NCBI GenBank assembly: GCA_023380515.1
Contig: JAMCRH010000104.1
Location: 1 to 9,084, forward strand
From: Gammaproteobacteria bacterium
GTDB taxonomy: Bacteria; Pseudomonadota; Gammaproteobacteria; Enterobacterales; Alteromonadaceae
Length of the DNA: 9,084 nucleotides
Reading direction: 5' to 3'
This document shows, piece by piece, positions 1-7,547 of this stretch. How positions within the stretch are numbered: the first letter of the stretch is position 1; the number at the start of each line of letters is the position of its first letter. The position numbers were made by a program, and so were the translations under genes. A model generated the notes under the pieces. The model was not told the origin of the DNA and searched no databases. It saw only the letters and a list, made by a program, of their open reading frames with translations.

Positions 1-2232
1 TGCATAGCCCATTGTTTGCAAAATGCGTATCGTTGCTTGTGTTTGCTGGGTATGCAGCCAACGACTGTAGATATCCACCAACACCACAACACATTCTGAA
101 GATTCAGGATTAAGATATTGACCCTGTGTTTGCCACCATTGTTTTGCATCTTGGCCATCTGCGTGGGGTAGCTTACGTTGAAACCAAGTTAAAGCGTTAA
201 TACCTTTAACTAAGGAGCGTGCTTTGTTAAGTATTGGCAATAGTCGATGATAATGACATAATAAACGCAGTTTCCAGGTAACACCTTCGGTAAGCTGTTG
301 CTGATAAAGGACTTCTGATTTCAGTCGACTCATATCGACACTAGCAGGGCATTCTGACTTACAGGCTTTACAAGATAAACAGCTGGCTAACGCATCGCCA
401 AGCTGTTGACCAGAAAGGGCTTTTCGAGGATCGGTCGATTGCAAGGCAAAACGCAATAAGTTAGCGCGACCGCGTGTTGAATGCTCATCATCTTGCGTCG
501 CTTGAAAAGAAGGACACATAGCCCCCACTGACTGACGACACGCCCCAGCCCCATTACACTTTTCGACACTAGCACCAAAACCCGCCTCATTCGACCAATC
601 GAATCCCGTCGCTAATGGCGTATCAGCAACGGATTGCCGCCAATCACGATCAATCGCTAAGTTAGAGATAATGCGTTGCGGATTGAGTAAACCATGTGGA
701 TCAAAGGCACGTTTTAATTCAACACAATAGTTATAAACGGTTTCTCCGAGTTGTTCTCGCAAAAAAGGACCGCGTAATCGACCATCGCCATGCTCACCCG
801 ATAAAGCGCCTTTATAGTGTTTAACCAAGTGTGAAACATGCTCTGCAATCTGCACAAATCGACGCTTATCTTCCGCTAAAGTTAGGTCTAATTCGGGACG
901 CAAATGAATGAGTCCCACCGAAGCGTGGCCGTAGTAAATACAATTAACGCTTAATTCAGCCATAAGAGCACGAATATCGCGCATGAAAGCACTAAGCGAC
1001 GTCACGGGTACAGCGGCATCTTCAATAACCGCAACGGCTTTACGCTTACCGACCTTACCCATTAGCAAACCCAGCCCCGCTTTACGCACCTGCCAAACGG
1101 CGGCCATATCCGCCCCACGTAAGGATCGCACATCGTAGGCATGCGCTAAGTTGCTGGCTAGCTGAGTCGTTAAGGCAATTTTATCGTTGAGTTCGGCTTC
1201 ACTGTCTGCCGCTAATTCGACCACCTGCACGGCTTCTGGGTCACCCGCTAACCAAAAACGGAAGCGCTCAAAACCCGCATGGCCTTTACTACCTGCCATA
1301 GTGGGTGCATCAATTAACTCGACTGCAATCGGCTTAACACTCAGCAAGCTTGGCGTGGCATCCAAAGCAGCAAACACATCATCGAACTGCACCACTACCA
1401 AGGCACGATGCAACGGCAAAGGCTGTAATTTAAAGGTAACGGAACTGACCAGCGCTAGGGTGCCTTCAGAACCACAGATTAAGGGTGCCAAATTAGCCTT
1501 TCCGCCTTCGGCTTGCCAACGAGATTGTTCAGCGATCACATCCAACGCATAGCCAGTATTACGGCGGATGATGCTGGCATCAGGATAAGCTTCAACCAAT
1601 TCCGCTTTGCCATGCCGACAGATGTCATCGACACAGCGATAAATCGTCCCTTCAATGCTATTTTGAGACAACTTATGCGCTAACTCAGCTTCCGTTAACT
1701 CAGTAAACCTAACCAACTGAGCATCACTCAGTACAGCATCGACCGAAACAATTTGGTCACGAGGTGTGCCATAAGCGACAGAATAGGCACCACAGGAATT
1801 ATTGCCGACGACGCCGCCAATGACACAACGGCTAGCTGTCGAGGTATCCAAAGCAAGCCATAGCCCATGTGCTTTCAACTGGGCATTTAACTCATCTAGC
1901 ACCACACCCGGTTCAACCGTCACGGTTTGAGCTTCGATGTCTAACGTTAGGATGCGATTCAGATAACGCGTGGTATCGACAATCACGCCATCACCAATGG
2001 CCTGACCAGCCAAAGAAGTTCCCGCACCGCGCATGGTGATGGGTAATGAAACTTGCTGGGAAAATCTCACCAAGGCTTGTATGTCTTGAACGTTTCTAGG
2101 CCAACAAATGAGTTGAGGAAGCTGCTCAAAAACAGAAGCGTCAGTGGCATAACGTTGGCGCGCCCCTAAACTGGCATCCACATCGCCCTTAAAACCCAAC
2201 TCGCGTAATAAAGCAAGCCAATTAGTTTGCAT
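1..2232 (-). CDS. FAD/4Fe-4S 2-hydroxyacid dehydrogenase (YdiJ/Dld-like), 3' end off window
   Basis: The frame is open from 2232 to the left edge (744 codons, no stop). The N-terminal half is an FAD_binding_4 (PCMH) domain with RGAGTSLAGQ near residue 70 and RRNTGYALD; then an FAD-oxidase C-terminal domain with SGEHGDGRLR (S478) and FDPHGLLNP (about 510); then an iron-sulfur module with C559, C565, MCPS at C573 and the ferredoxin motif C618-x2-C621-x2-C624-x3-C628-P. The start of a cysteine-rich oxidoreductase domain is cut by the window edge; relatives run about 940-1,020 residues. By family it oxidises a D-2-hydroxyacid (D-2-hydroxyglutarate or D-lactate) and passes electrons via FAD and Fe-S clusters; the substrate cannot be told from sequence. 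Start: ATG 2232 has GAAGG 5 nt upstream; the in-frame ATG at 2244 has no ribosome site. Codons from about residue 395 back to the start lie in the duplicated segment. Its upstream neighbour here is only a waaC fragment, so its expression depends on read-through of the whole duplication. Confidence 0.9.
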   Translation of the reverse strand, partial: MQTNWLALLRELGFKGDVDASLGARQRYATDASVFEQLPQLICWPRNVQDIQALVRFSQQVSLPITMRGAGTSLAGQAIGDGVIVDTTRYLNRILTLDIEAQTVTVEPGVVLDELNAQLKAHGLWLALDTSTASRCVIGGVVGNNSCGAYSVAYGTPRDQIVSVDAVLSDAQLVRFTELTEAELAHKLSQNSIEGTIYRCVDDICRHGKAELVEAYPDASIIRRNTGYALDVIAEQSRWQAEGGKANLAPLICGSEGTLALVSSVTFKLQPLPLHRALVVVQFDDVFAALDATPSLLSVKPIAVELIDAPTMAGSKGHAGFERFRFWLAGDPEAVQVVELAADSEAELNDKIALTTQLASNLAHAYDVRSLRGADMAAVWQVRKAGLGLLMGKVGKRKAVAVIEDAAVPVTSLSAFMRDIRALMAELSVNCIYYGHASVGLIHLRPELDLTLAEDKRRFVQIAEHVSHLVKHYKGALSGEHGDGRLRGPFLREQLGETVYNYCVELKRAFDPHGLLNPQRIISNLAIDRDWRQSVADTPLATGFDWSNEAGFGASVEKCNGAGACRQSVGAMCPSFQATQDDEHSTRGRANLLRFALQSTDPRKALSGQQLGDALASCLSCKACKSECPASVDMSRLKSEVLYQQQLTEGVTWKLRLLCHYHRLLPILNKARSLVKGINALTWFQRKLPHADGQDAKQWWQTQGQYLNPESSECVVVLVDIYSRWLHTQQTQATIRILQTMGYA

Positions 2233-2590
2233 GAGAACCTTCATCTAACAGATTTTGAATGGCTTCGCTCACGCGTTGCACCGACATATCCTTTTCATAA
2301 CACGGCGGTATCAACTGTTGATCCGTTAATTCAATACAACGCTCTCGCATACAAGGCGCACAAGGAAACTTAGCTTGCAACACCTTGGCTTTAGGGCCAA
2401 TCACGCCCGTTAACCCCGGTTCAGTCGCGCCATAAATGGCCACAACGGGGCGATGCAGTGCCGCCGCTAAATGCGTCAATCCTGTATCCACGCCCACCAC
2501 ACACTCGGCACCAGCCAACACGCGTGTCATAGCAGCCAGTTCTAACTTGGGTAAGACTTCAACGTGTTGGGTTAATCTGGCTAATCGTTC
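1049..2590. repeat. Tandem duplication, unit 1 (1,542 bp)
   Basis: This segment is repeated head-to-tail at offset +1542. Identity begins at 1049 (the base before differs: a at 1048, c at 2590) and runs through 2591/4133, so the units share one junction base. I compared several lines across the unit and found no mismatch, and the proteins encoded in the two copies are identical where both are present. The unit holds the 5' 1.2 kb of the dehydrogenase gene and the 3' 0.37 kb of waaC. Confidence 0.97.
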
Positions 2591-2591
2591 C
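2222..2591 (-). pseudogene. waaC: waaC 3' fragment (C-terminal about 122 residues)
   Basis: This is a second copy of the last third of waaC, identical to the intact gene downstream of the duplication breakpoint. It retains the nucleotide-sugar-binding stretch VGVDTGLTH and the four-cysteine tail, but lacks the N-terminal acceptor-binding domain, D13 and K191. There is no native start; the first ATG in frame is at 2530 with no evident ribosome site. It begins at the duplication junction (2591) and ends in TAA at 2222-2224, overlapping the start of the open dehydrogenase gene as in the original arrangement. It should not give an active transferase, but translation through it could still couple to the dehydrogenase start. 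Confidence 0.9.
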
Positions 2592-3774
2592 CGACCTTAC
2601 CCATTAGCAAACCCAGCCCCGCTTTACGCACCTGCCAAACGGCGGCCATATCCGCCCCACGTAAGGATCGCACATCGTAGGCATGCGCTAAGTTGCTGGC
2701 TAGCTGAGTCGTTAAGGCAATTTTATCGTTGAGTTCGGCTTCACTGTCTGCCGCTAATTCGACCACCTGCACGGCTTCTGGGTCACCCGCTAACCAAAAA
2801 CGGAAGCGCTCAAAACCCGCATGGCCTTTACTACCTGCCATAGTGGGTGCATCAATTAACTCGACTGCAATCGGCTTAACACTCAGCAAGCTTGGCGTGG
2901 CATCCAAAGCAGCAAACACATCATCGAACTGCACCACTACCAAGGCACGATGCAACGGCAAAGGCTGTAATTTAAAGGTAACGGAACTGACCAGCGCTAG
3001 GGTGCCTTCAGAACCACAGATTAAGGGTGCCAAATTAGCCTTTCCGCCTTCGGCTTGCCAACGAGATTGTTCAGCGATCACATCCAACGCATAGCCAGTA
3101 TTACGGCGGATGATGCTGGCATCAGGATAAGCTTCAACCAATTCCGCTTTGCCATGCCGACAGATGTCATCGACACAGCGATAAATCGTCCCTTCAATGC
3201 TATTTTGAGACAACTTATGCGCTAACTCAGCTTCCGTTAACTCAGTAAACCTAACCAACTGAGCATCACTCAGTACAGCATCGACCGAAACAATTTGGTC
3301 ACGAGGTGTGCCATAAGCGACAGAATAGGCACCACAGGAATTATTGCCGACGACGCCGCCAATGACACAACGGCTAGCTGTCGAGGTATCCAAAGCAAGC
3401 CATAGCCCATGTGCTTTCAACTGGGCATTTAACTCATCTAGCACCACACCCGGTTCAACCGTCACGGTTTGAGCTTCGATGTCTAACGTTAGGATGCGAT
3501 TCAGATAACGCGTGGTATCGACAATCACGCCATCACCAATGGCCTGACCAGCCAAAGAAGTTCCCGCACCGCGCATGGTGATGGGTAATGAAACTTGCTG
3601 GGAAAATCTCACCAAGGCTTGTATGTCTTGAACGTTTCTAGGCCAACAAATGAGTTGAGGAAGCTGCTCAAAAACAGAAGCGTCAGTGGCATAACGTTGG
3701 CGCGCCCCTAAACTGGCATCCACATCGCCCTTAAAACCCAACTCGCGTAATAAAGCAAGCCAATTAGTTTGCAT
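2581..3774 (-). pseudogene. Truncated FAD-dependent dehydrogenase (N-terminal 397 aa)
   Basis: This is an identical copy of the first 395 residues of the dehydrogenase at 1-2232, followed at the duplication junction by two foreign residues (N-D) and TAG at 2581-2583. It keeps the complete FAD_binding_4 domain (RGAGTSLAGQ, IGGVVGNNSCGAYS, RRNTGYALD, CGSEGTLALVSSVTFKL) and part of the FAD-oxidase C-terminal domain, but lacks SGEHGDG and all Fe-S motifs. Start ATG 3774 is chosen because GAAGG lies 5 nt upstream; an ATG at 3786 is in frame but has no ribosome site. It directly follows the intact waaC, overlapping its 3' end by 11 bp, so it is probably better translated than the full copy further down. 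It might fold as a flavin-binding fragment but should have no normal electron outlet. Confidence 0.9.
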
Positions 3775-4133
3775 GAGAACCTTCATCTAACAGATTTTGA
3801 ATGGCTTCGCTCACGCGTTGCACCGACATATCCTTTTCATAACACGGCGGTATCAACTGTTGATCCGTTAATTCAATACAACGCTCTCGCATACAAGGCG
3901 CACAAGGAAACTTAGCTTGCAACACCTTGGCTTTAGGGCCAATCACGCCCGTTAACCCCGGTTCAGTCGCGCCATAAATGGCCACAACGGGGCGATGCAG
4001 TGCCGCCGCTAAATGCGTCAATCCTGTATCCACGCCCACCACACACTCGGCACCAGCCAACACGCGTGTCATAGCAGCCAGTTCTAACTTGGGTAAGACT
4101 TCAACGTGTTGGGTTAATCTGGCTAATCGTTCC
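2591..4133. repeat. Tandem duplication, unit 2 (1,542 bp plus shared end base)
   Basis: This is the second copy of the segment at 1049-2590. Right breakpoint: after 4133 the intact waaC continues (gctcttt), whereas after 2591 the first copy continues into dehydrogenase sequence (cgacctt). The join has only 1 bp of microhomology (a single c), which argues against homologous recombination between pre-existing repeats as the origin. No insertion sequence or inverted repeat sits at the junction. 1,542 is a multiple of three, but that does not create a fused gene because the joined genes are in different frames. Confidence 0.97.
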
Positions 4134-4807
4134 GCTCTTTCGTGCTCCTCGTCATTACCCCAAGGCAGTAATACTTGGCGCTGTTGTTGCCGAGCAAATA
4201 AGATCAGCGCTTGCCAGTAGGCTTCTGGCCAATGCTTGCTCTCCCAAGTGGTAGCATGAGCAAAGACCCAATAGTGAGTCTGCTGCGAAGGAATGGATCG
4301 CAATTTTGGCGCAATATGAAAGTCGGTTTCATCCATATTTGGCAAGGGGTAAGCTAAGGCTTTGGCAAATAACTCGCGCACGCGCGTAATAGCGTGTTGC
4401 CCCCAAGCAACCGAATGGGTGATCTGATAAAAATGACTGGCTAAAGGCTCGCGAGCGCTGTCTGATGCCAAACCATGAATCGGTGCGTTGATCAAACGTG
4501 TCCAGATCGCACTTTTTAATAATCCTTGCGCATCAATAACCAAATCGTAGTGTTTAGATTGCAAACGACGACGCAAGGAAGCTAATTCACGCCAGCTATC
4601 CAGTGAAAAAAGTCGTTTGCGTAAGCGACGCCAAGGTAAGGCAATGACTTCATCCACAGCGGGATGCAATAGAGGAAGATCAATAAAGCTTTCTTCAACC
4701 AACCAATCGAAACGAATATCGGGAATCGCTCGCACCGCATCGGTTAAGGCAGGATAAGTGTGAATAATATCGCCGAGTGACGATGTTTTAATGATCAGAA
4801 CGCGCAT
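3764..4807 (-). CDS. waaC: Lipopolysaccharide heptosyltransferase I (WaaC/RfaC)
   Basis: WaaC adds the first L-glycero-D-manno-heptose from ADP-heptose to Kdo2-lipid A at the cytoplasmic face of the inner membrane. The 347-residue protein (E. coli 319) has the GT-B layout of glycosyltransferase family 9. The N-terminus MRVLIIKTSSLGDIIHTYPA matches E. coli WaaC, with catalytic D13 in SLGD. SAREPLASHFY (about 117-127) and ESKHWPEAYW carry K191, the equivalent of E. coli K192, and VGVDTGLTHLAAAL carries D260 (E. coli D261). The C-terminus has four cysteines (302, 305, 310, 322) of the CAPC...C type seen in many non-enteric heptosyltransferases, absent from E. coli WaaC. ATG 4807 is chosen because it gives the family N-terminus; an in-frame GTG at 4822 adds five residues. 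Neither has a clear Shine-Dalgarno. The stop lies inside the next gene's start, suggesting coupling. The last third is duplicated at 2222-2591. Confidence 0.95.
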   Translation of the reverse strand: MRVLIIKTSSLGDIIHTYPALTDAVRAIPDIRFDWLVEESFIDLPLLHPAVDEVIALPWRRLRKRLFSLDSWRELASLRRRLQSKHYDLVIDAQGLLKSAIWTRLINAPIHGLASDSAREPLASHFYQITHSVAWGQHAITRVRELFAKALAYPLPNMDETDFHIAPKLRSIPSQQTHYWVFAHATTWESKHWPEAYWQALILFARQQQRQVLLPWGNDEEHERAERLARLTQHVEVLPKLELAAMTRVLAGAECVVGVDTGLTHLAAALHRPVVAIYGATEPGLTGVIGPKAKVLQAKFPCAPCMRERCIELTDQQLIPPCYEKDMSVQRVSEAIQNLLDEGSHAN

Positions 4808-4829
4808 AAAATCAGCAATCACTCATCGA

Positions 4830-4848
4830 AAAATAGTATTACTATTTT
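4830..4848. promoter_or_regulatory. Perfect A/T palindrome upstream of waaC
   Basis: The sequence aaaatagtattactatttt is a 9+1+9 perfect palindrome ending 22 bp before the waaC ATG. It contains the best -10-like hexamer for waaC (TACTAT on the minus strand, 15 bp after TTGTCA at 4854-4859), so it could be an operator over a weak promoter. An all-A/U hairpin would be too weak for a convincing terminator, although a T-run follows on the minus strand. I know of no named site that it matches. Confidence 0.35.
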
Positions 4849-4965
4849 ACCAGTGACAACAGGAGTAAAGAATATTTTTTTAAGCAAGTTTGACAGCAGA
4901 AAAGGAGAAGAGAATAAGAAATGAAATTGTGAAAACTTCTTTTGGTGATTTGAAGCATTAAAGAT

Positions 4966-5041
4966 TGGAGCGGGATAAGAGACTCGAACTCTCGACCCTA
5001 ACCTTGGCAAGGTTATGCTCTACCAACTGAGCTAATCCCGC
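4966..5041 (-). tRNA. tRNA-Gly(GCC)
   Basis: 76 nt with the 3' CCA encoded (tgg at 4966-4968). The acceptor stem is GCGGGAT/ATCCCGC with discriminator U73. The anticodon arm AACCTTGCCAAGGTT places GCC at 34-36 and the T-arm is GAGTTCGAGTCTC. It is nearly the same as E. coli tRNA-Gly(GCC). It is the last member of the Ala-Glu-Gly cluster, 4 nt after tRNA-Glu. No rho-independent terminator is visible in the 140 bp that follow. Confidence 0.97.
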
Positions 5042-5045
5042 TTTA

Positions 5046-5121
5046 TGGCGTCCCCACGGGGATTCGAACCCCGGTTACCGCCGTGAAAGGGCGATGTCCT
5101 AGGCCTCTAGACGATGGGGAC
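5046..5121 (-). tRNA. tRNA-Glu(UUC)
   Basis: 76 nt with encoded CCA (tgg at 5046-5048) and discriminator G73. The acceptor stem GTCCCCA/TGGGGAC pairs fully. The anticodon stem CCGCC/GGCGG encloses loop CTTTCAC with anticodon TTC, and the T-arm is GGGGTTCGAATCCCC. It sits 60 nt after tRNA-Ala and 4 nt before tRNA-Gly. It lies next to gltX, whose product charges it. Confidence 0.97.
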
Positions 5122-5181
5122 ATGTATCAAATCAGCTATACTGCTTGTGACAGCTTAACTAACTTTTATCTTAGGCACTCT

Positions 5182-5257
<76 letters not shown>

Positions 5258-5270
5258 TAAGATTTTTCAA

Positions 5271-5299
5271 ATTATAGAGACTAAGCTCGATACTGTCAA
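5271..5299 (-). promoter_or_regulatory. Consensus sigma-70 promoter for the tRNA cluster
   Basis: On the minus strand TTGACA (5294-5299), a 17-bp spacer and TATAAT (5271-5276) match the sigma-70 consensus at all twelve positions with ideal spacing. The predicted start is near 5264, about 7 nt before mature tRNA-Ala. The discriminator (TTGAAA) is A/T-rich rather than the G/C-rich type typical of stringently controlled stable-RNA promoters. Confidence 0.85.
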
Positions 5300-5335
5300 G
5301 TTGATTCGCTTAAAAAGCGACAATTTTATGACAGT
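5292..5335 (-). other. Possible hairpin at the gltX 3' end
   Basis: The arms ACTGTCA (5292-5298) and TGACAGT (5329-5335) can pair, enclosing TTG/CAA and a 6-bp stem TCGCTT/AAGCGA (5306-5311 and 5315-5320). The structure covers the gltX stop codon and the -35 element of the tRNA promoter. It lacks the G/C stem plus U-run of a rho-independent terminator. It could be an RNA processing site between gltX and the tRNAs, or chance overlap with the promoter. Confidence 0.3.
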
Positions 5336-6723
5336 TGTTCAATCACCGTCGTTAATCGACGCACTACCGTTGTTTTACCCAACACATGTGCCACAGAATC
5401 AATCGCTGGTGACTGACCCGAGCCTGTTAATGCCAAACGGAATGGCATTCCCACCTGCCCCATTTTCACACCATTAACTTTGCCTGCTTCGACCATAGCC
5501 TGATGAATAACCTCAACGCTCCAGTCTTCCGCATTAGCCAACAGCTCACGCAAGCTCACTAATACAGGCTTAGCAGTCGACGTTTTCCAGTGTTTTTCAG
5601 CCATCTCGGCATCAAAACTGGTCGGATCAGCATAAAAATAGTGCGCTTGCAATGCTAATTCACCCAAGGTTTTAGCGCGTTCTTTCAATAAGTCACACAC
5701 CGTAGGCAATTCAGGACCATGATCTAAATCTATGCCTGCAATGGCTAAATGAGGCGCAACATGCGGCGCCAAGGTTAATCCTCCGTGCATTTGAATATGC
5801 TGTTGATTGGTCCACAGACACTTATCGGCATCAAATTTACCGGGAGCACCATTAATATGCCCCAAGTCGAAATACTGAATCAGCTCTTCACGGCTAAAAA
5901 TCTCTTGGTCGCCGTGTGACCAACCTAAACGCGCCAAATAATTCAGCAAGCCATCAGGTAAATAGCCCGCTTCTTTATATTGCAATACACTCACTGCACC
6001 GTGGCGCTTCGACAAACGCTGACCATCCTCACCCAATACCATCGGCAAATGCGCATATACCGGTGGTTCAACACCCAAGGCTTTCAACATATTAATTTGA
6101 CGTGGCGTGTTATTAAGGTGATCGTCTCCACGAATCACATGCGTAATATTCATTTCCCAATCATCGACAACAACGGTAAAGTTGTAAGTGGGAGAGCCAT
6201 CAGAACGTTGAATAATCAAATCGTCCAACTCACTATTCTGCACCACAACACGACCTTTCACCATGTCGTTAATCACCACTTCGCCATCTAAAGGGTTCTT
6301 GAAACGCACCACGGGCTTAATGCCTTCTGGTGGCGTACCAGTGAAGTCACGGTAACGCCCATCATAACGCGGCTTTTCTTTGCGTGCCATTTGCTGCTCA
6401 CGCAGTTCATCTAGTTCTGCCTGCGAAGCATAACAATAGTAAGCCTTACCTTCTGCTAACCACTGTTGAATAATCTCGTTATAGCGTTCAAAACGTTGAG
6501 TTTGGTAGAAAGGGCCTTCATCATAATCCAGATTTAACCACGCCATACCCTGCAAAATCGCATCGACCGATTCAGGCGTGGAACGCTCTAAATCCGTGTC
6601 TTCAATGCGAAGGATAAACTGACCGCCGTGTTTACGCGCATATAACCATGAAAATAACGCAGTACGCGCCCCACCAATGTGTAAATAACCTGTTGGGCTA
6701 GGCGCAAAACGAGTACGAACCAA
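5326..6723 (-). CDS. gltX: Glutamyl-tRNA synthetase (GluRS)
   Basis: This class I synthetase charges tRNA-Glu with glutamate in the cytoplasm. At 465 residues it has the usual length. The first signature is [16 protein letters not shown] (HIGH-type HIGG at 15-18), IEDTD is at 40-44, the NNTPRQ region near 205, and the second signature RLSKRHG (KMSKS-type) at 236-242. The C-terminal anticodon-binding domain extends to the TAA at 5326. Of the four zinc-ligand positions of E. coli GluRS (C98, C100, C125, H127) only C97 is kept; the others are A99, Y124 and D126, so the zinc site is probably absent. The start is TTG at 6723: AAGGAG lies 7 nt upstream and no ATG gives the family N-terminus. It is followed by the tRNA cluster, including its substrate tRNA-Glu, and diverges from the DUF2062 gene. 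Confidence 0.97.
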   Translation of the reverse strand: MVRTRFAPSPTGYLHIGGARTALFSWLYARKHGGQFILRIEDTDLERSTPESVDAILQGMAWLNLDYDEGPFYQTQRFERYNEIIQQWLAEGKAYYCYASQAELDELREQQMARKEKPRYDGRYRDFTGTPPEGIKPVVRFKNPLDGEVVINDMVKGRVVVQNSELDDLIIQRSDGSPTYNFTVVVDDWEMNITHVIRGDDHLNNTPRQINMLKALGVEPPVYAHLPMVLGEDGQRLSKRHGAVSVLQYKEAGYLPDGLLNYLARLGWSHGDQEIFSREELIQYFDLGHINGAPGKFDADKCLWTNQQHIQMHGGLTLAPHVAPHLAIAGIDLDHGPELPTVCDLLKERAKTLGELALQAHYFYADPTSFDAEMAEKHWKTSTAKPVLVSLRELLANAEDWSVEVIHQAMVEAGKVNGVKMGQVGMPFRLALTGSGQSPAIDSVAHVLGKTTVVRRLTTVIEQLS

Positions 6724-6760
6724 AATGTTTCTCCTTCATGCAAACGGCAAATGATTTTTC

Positions 6761-6766
6761 ATTATA
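6761..6766 (-). promoter_or_regulatory. Candidate -10 element for gltX
   Basis: A perfect TATAAT on the minus strand lies 37 nt before the TTG start codon, giving a leader of about 30 nt that contains AAGGAG. No good -35 is present at 16-18 bp (the best is TTACGC at 18 bp), so the assignment rests on the -10 alone. Confidence 0.35.
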
Positions 6767-6823
6767 AACGACTCAATCTATAGCGCGTAAGCGTGAGTGA
6801 CAATCAAAGCAAAAAAAACTGAG

Positions 6824-6852
6824 TTGACGTAAAATACTAGGCTGTATTTTAT
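6824..6852 (+). promoter_or_regulatory. Candidate promoter with inverted repeat for the DUF2062 gene
   Basis: TTGACG (6824-6829) is a 5/6 match to the -35 consensus; 17 bp later lies TTTTAT (6847-6852), a 4/6 match to -10. The spacer and -10 are covered by an inverted repeat TAAAATAC-N6-GTATTTTA (6830-6851), well placed for a repressor. Its outer arms (AAAATA/TATTTT) resemble those of the palindrome at 4830-4848. Confidence 0.4.
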
Positions 6853-6908
6853 GATGCAAACGCAGGGCTGAATTGACCCTAGCGCAAACCAGCAAGGAAT
6901 TGGATGCG

Positions 6909-7436
6909 ATGAATTGGCGACGCTTCATACCCACACAAGAAAGTTTGATGAACAACCGTTGGTTGAAGTGGTTAACGCCATGGCTTGCCCATCCTAAATT
7001 ATGGCATTGGTCGCGTCGAGGTGTGGCATTAGGCGTAGCTCTAGGCGTGTTTTTTGGCTTATTGATCCCTATTGCACAAATTCCCATTACCGCAGCTGCG
7101 GCTGTTATCTTACGTGCCAACCTACCCGTTGCCGCTGCAAGCACACTTGTTACCAACCCCGTTACCTTTGCCCCTGTCTATTATGGTGCTTATCAACTCG
7201 GCTCTTGGGTTACAGGAGATACCACACCCTTAGTAGATTTCGAAACCATTGAACAACCGTCAGAAACAGAAGTTGAAAAAGGTTTTTTTGAAAGCATCCA
7301 AGCCTTAGGTAAACCTTTATTAGTTGGCCTATCCATCATCGCCAGCATTTCTGGTGTACTCACCTACTTCATTATTGATTTTTTATGGCGTTGGCGTACG
7401 GGCTCACGCTGGAAAAAACGCAATGGTTCGGATTAG
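6909..7436 (+). CDS. DUF2062 family membrane protein
   Basis: This 175-residue protein of unknown function belongs to the DUF2062 family of small inner-membrane proteins. The family signature is clear: LWHWSRRGVALGVALGVFFG (31-50), IPIAQIPITAAAAVILRANL (53-72) and TLVTNPVTFAPVYYGAYQLG (79-98). Hydrophobic segments span about 39-68, 73-100 and 136-160. An acidic stretch at 105-125 separates the second and third, and the C-terminus is basic (RWRTGSRWKKR), suggesting a cytoplasmic tail. ATG 6909 is chosen because it gives the family N-terminus and has AAGGA 10 nt upstream; an in-frame TTG at 6873 would add twelve unlike residues. It is transcribed divergently from gltX and stands alone, with 252 bp before the next gene. 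No terminator hairpin is visible after it. Confidence 0.88.
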   Translation: MNWRRFIPTQESLMNNRWLKWLTPWLAHPKLWHWSRRGVALGVALGVFFGLLIPIAQIPITAAAAVILRANLPVAAASTLVTNPVTFAPVYYGAYQLGSWVTGDTTPLVDFETIEQPSETEVEKGFFESIQALGKPLLVGLSIIASISGVLTYFIIDFLWRWRTGSRWKKRNGSD

Positions 7437-7547
7437 ATTAAGATTAGTTTAGTATCGACTTTCTTAGCATTTAATAGGTACTTTTACGCTTACCCTCCGT
7501 TTACTTTTAACGAAATCATGATCGCTTCATCTTCTGTCTTGAGCCGT

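Noticed and set aside
387..590. 67-codon minus-strand ORF
   Set aside because: It lies in another frame of the dehydrogenase coding sequence, whose Fe-S motifs in the main frame are unmistakable.
1187..1552. 121-codon plus-strand ORF, present identically again at 2729-3094
   Set aside because: It is antisense to the dehydrogenase gene, has low-complexity Ser/Ala/Thr-rich translation, and appears twice only because the segment is duplicated.
2581..2600. Functional waaC-dehydrogenase fusion at the duplication junction
   Set aside because: The joined genes are in different frames; the dehydrogenase frame stops (TAG at 2581-2583) three codons after the join.
4819..5010. 63-codon minus-strand ORF between tRNA-Gly and waaC
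   Set aside because: It begins inside the tRNA-Gly gene and translates to a low-complexity Phe/Ser-rich sequence, with no ribosome site.
5305..5321. Short hairpin TCGCTT-AAA-AAGCGA after gltX as a rho-independent terminator
   Set aside because: The stem is only 6 bp and no U-run follows on the minus strand.
5980..6291. 103-codon plus-strand ORF inside gltX
   Set aside because: It is antisense to a highly conserved part of gltX and its translation has no recognisable domain.
6773..7156. 127-codon minus-strand ORF overlapping the DUF2062 gene and the gltX upstream region
   Set aside because: The opposite strand encodes a clear DUF2062 family protein, and this ORF would fill the divergent promoter region.
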